Assembly (NCBI GenBank): GCA_004144935.1
Contig: SDZP01000315.1
Span: 1 to 7,322 of the forward strand
Length of the DNA: 7,322 nt
Direction: 5' to 3'
From: Caulobacteraceae bacterium
Lineage (GTDB): Bacteria > Pseudomonadota > Alphaproteobacteria > Caulobacterales > Caulobacteraceae
Shown: one piece after another, positions 1-7,322 of the stretch
Position numbering within the stretch: position 1 is the first letter of the stretch
How the letters are laid out: every line of letters starts with the position of its first letter
Position numbers and translations under genes: made by a program
The notes under the pieces: model-generated
What the model was told of the DNA's origin: nothing
Database searches by the model: none
Seen by the model: the letters and a program-made list of their open reading frames with translations, nothing else

Positions 1-179
1 GCGAAAGGCGCCGAAACTAGGGCGCACCGAGCGCCAGCACAAGCAGAGCCCGGCGCGACGCTCAAGGGTTGCCCGAGGGCGACTCCGTCTCTAAACGGGC
101 GCCTTAGCCTGAATGAAGAACCACGGGGGCCGGGCGCGCATTGGCGCGACCGCTCTCTGACGCGCGAGTAGACAAACCG
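1..179. other. Leader/intergenic region upstream of rraB-carB
   Basis: No convincing gene is seen here. Frame 1 is open from the left edge to about 170, but its translation is arginine- and proline-rich and resembles no protein family. The minus strand has short open stretches reaching the left edge, also unsupported. The region holds a 15-codon mini-ORF (113-160), a GC-only hairpin (135-148), one GANTC site (81-85), and a weak promoter-like pair, TTGCCC (69-74) and TCTAAA (90-95), spaced 15 nt. The promoter for the rraB-carB unit probably lies here, but I cannot fix its position. Confidence 0.5.
135..148 (+). promoter_or_regulatory. GC-only hairpin in the rraB leader
   Basis: CGCGC (135-139) and GCGCG (144-148) form a perfect 5-bp stem around a 4-nt ATTG loop, about 30 nt before the preferred rraB start. 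The alternative TTG start at 141 would sit in this loop, which argues against its use. There is no T-run after it, so it is not a classical terminator. In such GC-rich DNA a stem of this size may be chance. Confidence 0.25.
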
Positions 180-497
180 ATGCCGCAGCCCTCTCCCGAA
201 CAAGCAGCCAAGGACGCCGCCGTCCGCATGAGCCTGCTCAGCCACGGTGACCAGGGCACGGCCAGTCGACATACCCTGTTCTACTTCTACGGTGGCAACC
301 ATCGCGGCCTCGGCCGCGCCGCGGAGGCCGCCGGTTTCAAGGCCGGCCCGACCGTCTCGCTCGACTGGGTCATTCTGGAAACGACGATGGCCGTCGACCC
401 GCCCAGCTTCGCGCCGACGTCGGCGCGGATGGAGGCCTGGGCCGAAGAATTTGGTTGCCGGTACGACGGCTGGGAATGTGCAGTGGTGGTGAACTAG
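180..497 (+). CDS. rraB: RraB-family regulator of RNase E activity
   Basis: A 105-aa protein when read from the ATG at 180. In E. coli, RraB binds RNase E in the cytoplasm, inhibits it and alters degradosome composition, so the likely role here is modulation of mRNA decay. The identification rests on the C-terminal block, where a segment of the form ARMEAWAEEFGCRYDGWE lines up with E. coli QLMNLAEKFDVEYDGWG, including the YDGW motif. It also rests on an upstream block (RHTLFYFYGG...AAEAAGFKAG) matching the family's helix followed by a 'GY/GF' strand. It lacks the long acidic tail of E. coli RraB (138 aa) and stops soon after YDGW. A TTG at 141 would add 13 residues; an internal ATG at 228 would remove the first helix. 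ATG 180 is preferred, though its ribosome site is weak. It lies 2 nt upstream of carB, implying one transcript. Family assignment is fairly sure; inhibition of RNase E in this organism is inference. Confidence 0.82.
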   Translation: MPQPSPEQAAKDAAVRMSLLSHGDQGTASRHTLFYFYGGNHRGLGRAAEAAGFKAGPTVSLDWVILETTMAVDPPSFAPTSARMEAWAEEFGCRYDGWECAVVVN

Positions 498-499
498 AG

Positions 500-3790
<3,291 letters not shown>

Positions 3791-3823
3791 ACCGAGCGAC
3801 AAAATCCCACAGCCCAGGGTGGG

Positions 3824-3829
3824 TATGAT
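3824..3829 (+). promoter_or_regulatory. Possible -10 box before the membrane protein/MCP pair
   Basis: TATGAT in the 88-nt gap after carB is a 5/6 match to the sigma-70 -10 consensus and is preceded by G-rich sequence. No good -35 is found 16-18 nt upstream (the region reads AAAATC-like). It would give a leader of roughly 40 nt before the ATG at 3879. Plausible but weak. Confidence 0.25.
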
Positions 3830-3878
3830 CCGGCCGTTCTTGCGTCTTTGGTAAGGCGCTTGGCCGATGGGCTGAGGG

Positions 3879-4643
3879 ATGAGCAGCGCCTCGCCCCTCG
3901 ACCACGCCTCCCACGCCTCCCACGGCTCCCGCGCCGCCTGGGCTCTGCCGCTGGGCGTGCTGGCGGCCAGCACGATGGGGGTGATCGCCCTGGCCGCCGC
4001 GCCGGCCCGGGACGACCGTATGGCCGCCGTCTATCCGCCCTGGTGGAGCGCTGCCCGCGCCGCCGCCTCGGCGGCCGGCGAGGGTGACCTGCAGGCCGTC
4101 GGCGGCGGCCCCAACATCCTCATCGTCAGGTCCGGCCGCCCGCGCCTGGCCGCTCGCCTGCGCGCTTCGGGCGCCCTGCTTGTGGCTCCTGGCGCCGCTT
4201 GTCCTGGCCTCGCGCCTGCTGATGCAGGCCGACTGGCTGCCGCTGACCCTCGCGGCCGTGGTCGCCGCCGGCGCCGCCACCGCCGCCTGGCGCGGCTTGT
4301 CCGAGGCGCCGCCTGTGCGGGCGACGCTGGGCGTGCTGCTGATGGCGCAGATCTCCATCCTGGTGGCGGCCCTCCAGGGCCATGCCTGGCAGCTGGACAT
4401 TCACATGGCCTACTTCGCCGCCCTGGCGGTGCTGGCCGGCTTCTGCGACTGGCGGACCATCGCCATCGCCACGGTGACGGTGGCCCTGCACCACCTGCTG
4501 CTCAACTTCATCCTGCCGGCGGCGGTGTTTCCGGGCGCCGGCGGGCTTGCCCGCGTGATCGTCCATGCCCTGATCCTGTTGATCGAGGCCGGCGTCCTGC
4601 TGCTGTCGACCCGAAACCTCGAAGGCCTGTTCGCCGGGCTTGA
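3879..4643 (+). CDS. Small membrane-anchored protein of unknown function, 3' end disrupted or overlapping the MCP
   Basis: I do not recognise a named family. From the ATG at 3879 (an upstream in-frame ATG at 3867 meets TGA at 3873) the protein shows a His/Ser-rich N-terminus (residues 9-17, HASHASHGS), one hydrophobic helix (about 20-41), then a probably periplasmic part with a YPPWWS motif (52-57), a short strand (NILIVR, 79-84) and a helix plus strand (RPRLAARLRASGALLV, 87-102). Codon third positions are strongly G/C up to about 4183, which supports real coding. Beyond that the frame stays open to TGA at 4641-4643, but the translation becomes Arg/Ala/Gly-rich shadow sequence opposite clear MCP coding in another frame. 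The true product therefore probably covers only about the first 102-110 codons. Either the native stop was lost by deletion, or an indel in the assembly splits a single fused gene. Confidence is moderate that the first 300 nt are coding and low for the listed end. Confidence 0.45.
   Translation: MSSASPLDHASHASHGSRAAWALPLGVLAASTMGVIALAAAPARDDRMAAVYPPWWSAARAAASAAGEGDLQAVGGGPNILIVRSGRPRLAARLRASGALLVAPGAACPGLAPADAGRLAAADPRGRGRRRRRHRRLARLVRGAACAGDAGRAADGADLHPGGGPPGPCLAAGHSHGLLRRPGGAGRLLRLADHRHRHGDGGPAPPAAQLHPAGGGVSGRRRACPRDRPCPDPVDRGRRPAAVDPKPRRPVRRA
3902..3928 (+). repeat. Three tandem 9-bp units
   Basis: CCACGCCTC at 3902-3910 and 3911-3919 is followed by a third copy with one change (CCACGGCTC, 3920-3928). 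It encodes the repeated HAS/HAS/HGS tripeptides near the N-terminus of the small membrane protein. Because the unit is a multiple of three, copy-number change would keep the frame. Confidence 0.7.
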
Positions 4644-5721
4644 GGAGAGCGCCGCCGAAGCCCGCGACGCCCTGGCCGCCGCCGAGGCCGCCAGCCTGCA
4701 CGCCTCCATGGCCGAGACCGCCCGCGCCGAGGCCGAGGCCCGCGCCAGCGCCGATCAGGCCGCGGTCCAGGCGTCACAGCAGCGGGTCGTCGCCGCGCTT
4801 GGTCACGCCCTGGAGCGGCTGTCCGGCCGCGACCTGACCGTCCGCATCGAAACCGCCTTCCCGGCCGAATACGAACAGCTCCGCAGCCATTTCAACGCCG
4901 CCGTCGGCGCGCTCGCCGAGACCCTGGGCGTCGTTCTGCAGGCGGCCGAGACCCTGGATATCAGCGCAGACCAGATCGCCCACGCCTCCGACGACCTGTC
5001 GCGCCGCACCGAACAACAGGCCGCCGGCCTGGAGCAGACCGCCGCCGCCATGGAGGAGCTGACCAACTCGGTCAGACGCGGCGCCGAGGGCTCGCGCGAA
5101 GCGGCCAGCCTTGTCGATACCGCCCGCGGCGCCGCCCAGACGTCTTCCGAGGTGGTCGAGCGGGCCATCGGCGCCATGAACGCCATCAACCAGTCCTCGG
5201 CGGAGATCGGCCAGATCATCGGCGTCATCGACGAGATCGCCTTCCAGACCAATCTCCTGGCCCTCAACGCCGGCGTCGAGGCGGCGCGGGCCGGCGACGC
5301 CGGCCGCGGCTTCGCAGTCGTCGCCCAGGAGGTGCGGGCCCTGGCCCAGCGCTCGGCCGACGCCGCCAAGGAGATCAAGGCCCTGATCAGCACCTCCAGC
5401 GTCCAGGTCGGCGAGGGCGTCAAGCTGGTCGGCGCCACAGGGGAGTCGCTGCAGGGCATCGCCGGCCACGTCGGTCGCATCGCCGGCCTGGTCAAGGACA
5501 TCGCCAACTCCGCGCAGGAGCAGGCCGGCGGCCTGGCCGAGATCAACCTGTCCGTCCGCCAGATGGACCAGTTGACCCAGCAGAACGCCGCGATGGTGGA
5601 GGAAACCACGGCCGCCGCCCACGGCCTGCGCCAGGAGGCCGGCGGGATGACCCAGGCGGTGCGCACCTTCAGCCTGGCTGAGGCCGGCGCGTCCGCGGTC
5701 CGGCGCAAACGCAGGGCCTGA
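4084..5721 (+). CDS. Methyl-accepting chemotaxis protein with polytopic membrane sensor region
   Basis: Chemoreceptor that would sit in the inner membrane and control CheA/CheW. Read from GTG 4084 it has 545 aa, but the first 20-30 residues look non-coding and the true start is uncertain. Hydrophobic segments lie at about 32-46, 53-69, 80-97, 108-120, 124-147 and 157-175, so the sensor is a bundle of about six helices without a large periplasmic domain. It carries histidines near positions 100, 107, 136, 137 and 161. A coiled coil (about 186-235) and a HAMP-like segment (about 232-285, with GRDLTVRI) follow. The signalling domain (about 300-530) contains LSRRTEQQAAGLEQTAAAMEE and the hairpin tip (about 383-410, DEIAFQTNLLALNAGVEAA then RAGDAGRGFAVVAQEVRALA). 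Gln/Glu pairs there are likely methylation sites. The C-terminus ends in a basic RRKRRA with no NWETF-like CheR tether. GTG 4084 has GAGG directly abutting it, too close for normal initiation; TTG 4180 is another candidate. Family identity is certain; ligand unknown. Confidence 0.93.
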   Translation: MTCRPSAAAPTSSSSGPAARAWPLACALRAPCLWLLAPLVLASRLLMQADWLPLTLAAVVAAGAATAAWRGLSEAPPVRATLGVLLMAQISILVAALQGHAWQLDIHMAYFAALAVLAGFCDWRTIAIATVTVALHHLLLNFILPAAVFPGAGGLARVIVHALILLIEAGVLLLSTRNLEGLFAGLEESAAEARDALAAAEAASLHASMAETARAEAEARASADQAAVQASQQRVVAALGHALERLSGRDLTVRIETAFPAEYEQLRSHFNAAVGALAETLGVVLQAAETLDISADQIAHASDDLSRRTEQQAAGLEQTAAAMEELTNSVRRGAEGSREAASLVDTARGAAQTSSEVVERAIGAMNAINQSSAEIGQIIGVIDEIAFQTNLLALNAGVEAARAGDAGRGFAVVAQEVRALAQRSADAAKEIKALISTSSVQVGEGVKLVGATGESLQGIAGHVGRIAGLVKDIANSAQEQAGGLAEINLSVRQMDQLTQQNAAMVEETTAAAHGLRQEAGGMTQAVRTFSLAEAGASAVRRKRRA

Positions 5722-5738
5722 CGCCCCTTGCCAGAGGC

Positions 5739-5765
5739 GCATGGGCCCATAAAGTTGGCCCATGC
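5739..5765 (+). promoter_or_regulatory. 9-bp inverted repeat enclosing the start codon of the SnoaL-like gene
   Basis: GCATGGGCC (5739-5747) and GGCCCATGC (5757-5765) are perfect reverse complements around a 9-nt loop (CATAAAGTT). The ATG at 5762-5764 is inside the 3' arm, so in RNA the start codon would be paired. The 5' arm also contains a perfect 10-bp palindrome, ATGGGCCCAT (5741-5750). No T-run follows, so a rho-independent terminator for the MCP gene is unlikely. It may lower translation initiation or be a protein-binding operator. Confidence 0.45.
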
Positions 5766-6124
5766 CCACCGCCGCCCGCTTCGCCGAATTCGTCGCCACC
5801 GTCGAGGCCGGACGCTATGTCGAGGCCATCGAGCGCTTCTATCTCCCGCACGCCTCGATGCAGGAGAACATGGGGCGCTCGATCATCGGCCGCGGCGCCC
5901 TGGTCGACAACGAGGAGGCCGCCCTGCGCCGCAGCAGGATCGTTTGCGTGCCGGGCTCGGTGGCGCTGATCGGCGGCGACCGGACTGCGGTCAACTGGGT
6001 GTTCGAGATCACCCCGCACGGCGGTGAGCCGCGCACCCTTAACGAGATCGCCTGGCAGCGCTGGGAAGGCGAGTTCATCGTCGAGGAGCGGTTCTATTAC
6101 GACCCGGCGCAACTGGCCGTCTGA
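5762..6124 (+). CDS. NTF2/SnoaL-like small protein
   Basis: A 120-aa cytoplasmic protein resembling the NTF2-like/SnoaL-like cone fold. Members are either small enzymes (isomerases, cyclases, hydrolases) or ligand-binding proteins, so the substrate cannot be predicted. It shows an N-terminal helix pair with the typical alternation (FAEFVATVEAGRYVEAIERFY, about 7-27). The usual strand with Y/H/A residues follows (LPHASMQENM), then an 'IIGRGALVDNEEAAL' segment typical of the family, and C-terminal strands (NEIAWQRWEGEFIVEERFYYD, about 94-114). The length is normal. The first ATG fits the family start, but there is no clear Shine-Dalgarno sequence and the codon sits in a hairpin. It follows the MCP stop by 40 nt and precedes the glutathione transferase gene by 98 nt. 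It may be co-transcribed with the MCP, but no functional link is evident. Confidence 0.8.
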   Translation: MPTAARFAEFVATVEAGRYVEAIERFYLPHASMQENMGRSIIGRGALVDNEEAALRRSRIVCVPGSVALIGGDRTAVNWVFEITPHGGEPRTLNEIAWQRWEGEFIVEERFYYDPAQLAV

Positions 6125-6175
6125 CAGGCGGAACTGAGCGGCTGGCGGCCGAATCCCAAACCCGCGATTGCTTAC

Positions 6176-6190
6176 AGGGTAAAACACCCT
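6176..6190. promoter_or_regulatory. Short inverted repeat upstream of the glutathione transferase gene
   Basis: AGGGT-AAAAC-ACCCT is a perfect 5-bp dyad with a 5-nt centre, set in an AT-richer patch 33 nt before the start codon. This could be a regulator-binding site or a small hairpin in the leader. No convincing -35/-10 pair could be placed around it. A GANTC site (6151-6155) lies just upstream. Confidence 0.3.
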
Positions 6191-6222
6191 AGGTTCCGCC
6201 GGAGAGCCGCAGGAACCCCGCC

Positions 6223-6888
6223 ATGCTGATCGTCCACCACCTCAACAACTCCCGCTCCCAGCGCGTGCTCTGGCTGCTGGAGGAGCTTGGCCTGCCCTAC
6301 GAGATCGTCCACCACCAGCGCGATCCCAAGACCATGCTGGCGCCGGCGTCGCTGAAGGCCATCCACCCGCTAGGCAAGTCGCCGGTGGTGGTCGACGGCG
6401 CCTATGTGCTCGCCGAGACCGGGGCGATCATCGAGTATCTGGTGGAAAAGGCCGGCGGCAAGCTGCGCCCCGCCGCCGGCACGCCCGAGCGCCTGGCCTG
6501 GACCTACTGGCTGCACTACGCCGAGGGCTCGGCCATGTCGCCGCTGCTGCTCAAGCTGATCTTCGGCAGCATGCCCGACCGCGCCCCGGCGCTGATGCGG
6601 CCCCTGGTGCGCGGCGTCGCCAACCAGGCCCTGAAGGGCTTTGTCGACCCGCAACTGCAGACCCATTTCGACTACTGGGAAAGCGTCCTGGCCCAGGTCC
6701 CCTGGTTCGCTGGCCAGGCCTTCAGCGCCGCCGACATCATGATGAGCTTCCCCCTGGAAGCGGCCGCCCAGCGGGGCGGCGTCAGGGACGGCCGGCCTCA
6801 CATCGCCAGATTCCTCGACACCATCCACGCCCGTCCGGCCTATCGCGTGGCCCTGGAAAAGGGCGGGCCGTACGCCTTCGCGGATTAG
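6223..6888 (+). CDS. Glutathione S-transferase, Gtt1-like
   Basis: A 221-aa cytoplasmic enzyme expected to conjugate or exchange glutathione on electrophilic substrates, or to act as a peroxidase. The N-terminal thioredoxin-like domain (1-80) has the LNNSRSQRVLWLLEELGLPYE signature (residues 7-27), with Ser/Asn/Arg at 9-12 near the active site. It also has a cis-proline (P54 in GKSPVV) and the glutathione gamma-glutamyl contact E65-T66 (LAETGAIIEYL). The all-helical C-terminal domain (about 88-210) begins with YWLHYAEGSAMSPLLLKLIF, characteristic of Gtt1-like members. It includes the FSAADIMMSFPL segment carrying the conserved N-capping box and Asp. The length is normal and nothing is truncated. 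The start is supported by AGGAA (6211-6215), 7 nt before ATG. It is probably its own transcription unit, since the upstream gap of 98 nt contains a small dyad. Its physiological substrate cannot be told from sequence. Confidence 0.95.
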   Translation: MLIVHHLNNSRSQRVLWLLEELGLPYEIVHHQRDPKTMLAPASLKAIHPLGKSPVVVDGAYVLAETGAIIEYLVEKAGGKLRPAAGTPERLAWTYWLHYAEGSAMSPLLLKLIFGSMPDRAPALMRPLVRGVANQALKGFVDPQLQTHFDYWESVLAQVPWFAGQAFSAADIMMSFPLEAAAQRGGVRDGRPHIARFLDTIHARPAYRVALEKGGPYAFAD

Positions 6889-7091
6889 AGTTGGCGGCGC
6901 GGCGCCAGGCCCGTGAGGGTTTGGTCGCCCATACTTGCCCCAACACCGATCATGCTCGCGAATGCGGGCATCCATCGGCGGGCAACAGCTTCGCCGTGGT
7001 AGCGGGGTTTGCCTGACGCCCTTTGCTCACCGTCGCCCATGTATGGATGCCCGCACTCGCGAGCATGATCGGTGGGAGGGAAGGGGCCGCG
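6889..7091. other. Gene-free region between convergent genes, containing paired palindromic repeats
   Basis: This 203-nt stretch lies between the transferase stop and the stop of the minus-strand acetyltransferase gene. Small open frames here encode Arg-rich peptides of the 'MDAR-REHDR' type. These are familiar false ORFs made by translating dispersed palindromic repeats, so no gene is called. A 9-bp direct repeat GTCGCCCAT occurs at 6924-6932 and 7032-7040. Confidence 0.6.
6944..7074. repeat. Inverted pair of palindromic repeat units (REP/MITE-like)
   Basis: Arm 1 (6944-6975) and arm 2 (7043-7074) are reverse complements over 32 positions with one mismatch (A6962 against C7056), separated by 67 nt. 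Each arm is itself an imperfect hairpin. In arm 1, ATGCTCGC (6952-6959) pairs with GCGGGCAT (6964-6971) across a GAAT loop with one T-G wobble. In arm 2, ATGCCCGC (7047-7054) pairs with GCGAGCAT (7059-7066) with one mismatch. The arrangement resembles paired REP units or a small non-autonomous element. No flanking target duplication is visible. Lying between converging genes, it could end transcription from both sides. Confidence 0.8.
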
Positions 7092-7322
7092 CTACAAATC
7101 CGCCGCCAGCACCACGTCGTCGTAGAAGTTTTCCCCGACGTGGAAGACCCGCGTCCCGACCTGCGTGAACCCGTGCTTTCGGTAGAAGGCGATGGCCCGG
7201 TGGTTCTCGCCATAGGCGCCCAGCAAAAGCCGTTTCGCCCCCCGCGCCCGCGCCGCCGCCATCGCCGCGGCCATCAGCCGCGGCCCCAGTCCCGCCCCGT
7301 GGAATCGGTGCAGGCTGTAGAT
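7092..7322 (-). CDS. GNAT-family N-acetyltransferase, C-terminal part
   Basis: The reading frame enters from the right edge and ends at TAG (7092-7094). 76 residues are visible and the N-terminal half lies outside the window. GNAT enzymes move the acetyl group of acetyl-CoA to an amine on a small molecule, peptide or protein. The acetyl-CoA pyrophosphate loop of motif A is visible as RFHGAGLGPRLM (about 7307-7272), of the R/Q-x-x-G-x-G type, preceded by the strand IYSLH. Motif B follows as YGENHRAIAFYRKHGF (about 7214-7167). The usual last strands (VGTRVFHVG and DDVVL) then close the fold. An internal ATG at 7272-7274 should not be taken as the start, since it would delete motif A. The gene is convergent with the glutathione transferase gene. 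The acceptor substrate is unknown. Confidence 0.88.
   Translation of the reverse strand: MYSLHRFHGAGLGPRLMAAAMAAARARGAKRLLLGAYGENHRAIAFYRKHGFTQVGTRVFHVGENFYDDVVLAADL

Noticed and set aside
1..170. Open frame entering from the left edge
   Set aside because: Arg/Pro/Gly-rich translation without any family resemblance, overlapping the rraB leader. No evidence that it is a gene end.
455..499. TTG start for carB 15 codons upstream
   Set aside because: The added residues overlap rraB coding and match no CarB. The ATG at 500 gives the near-identical E. coli N-terminus.
3806..3823. CCCAC/GTGGG stem after carB as a terminator
   Set aside because: The stem is only 5 bp with an 8-nt loop and is not followed by a T-run on the plus strand. 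On the minus strand ATTTT follows, but no minus-strand gene ends there.
4160..4200. Programmed ribosomal frameshift at the membrane protein/MCP junction
   Set aside because: No recognisable slippery heptamer, no stop codon in the first frame to pause ribosomes and no obvious downstream pseudoknot. An indel or a deletion is more economical.
4774..5799. 341-aa and 315-aa open frames on the minus strand opposite the MCP
   Set aside because: Low-complexity Gly/Ala/Leu/Asp or Ser/Ala/Arg sequence lying antisense to well-conserved MCP signalling motifs. They are shadow frames.
6935..7213. Small open frames containing MDARIREHDR/MDARTREHDR
   Set aside because: These are translations of the two palindromic repeat arms, and the longer one also overlaps the acetyltransferase in another frame. 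They are not proteins.

Overview
The window is ordinary-looking, very GC-rich chromosomal DNA with strong G/C preference at third codon positions. The proteins look alphaproteobacterial, most likely Caulobacterales (Caulobacter/Phenylobacterium type). This is inferred from the LNAGVEAARAGDAGRGF form of the chemotaxis hairpin tip, the long CarB form and the overall style. No phage, plasmid, CRISPR, tRNA or rRNA features were seen.

Layout, left to right. Positions 1-179 are non-coding or leader sequence. A small RraB-family protein (regulator of RNase E; 180-497) lies 2 nt upstream of a complete carB (500-3790, 1096 aa), the large subunit of carbamoyl-phosphate synthetase. The pair looks translationally coupled. 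After an 88-nt gap with a possible -10 box, a small membrane-anchored protein of unknown function (starting at 3879) runs out of frame into a polytopic methyl-accepting chemotaxis protein (MCP, ending 5721). The junction near 4140-4200 lacks both a clean stop for the first gene and a clean start for the second. Then come an NTF2/SnoaL-like small protein (5762-6124), whose start codon lies inside a 9-bp hairpin, and a Gtt1-like glutathione S-transferase (6223-6888). A gene-free stretch follows, carrying a 32-position inverted pair of palindromic repeat units (6944-7074). The window ends in the C-terminal part of a GNAT acetyltransferase on the minus strand (7092 to the edge), convergent with the transferase gene.

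The genes do not form one pathway. carB supplies carbamoyl phosphate for arginine and pyrimidine synthesis. Coupling to an RNase E regulator homologue would be a plausible link between metabolism and RNA turnover, but that is inference. The MCP would feed the chemotaxis signalling array. The remaining genes are housekeeping or accessory enzymes. No convincing new multi-gene system was found. The points most worth a second look are the out-of-frame junction upstream of the MCP, the rraB-carB coupling, the histidine-rich membrane sensor region of the MCP, and the two inverted-repeat structures.
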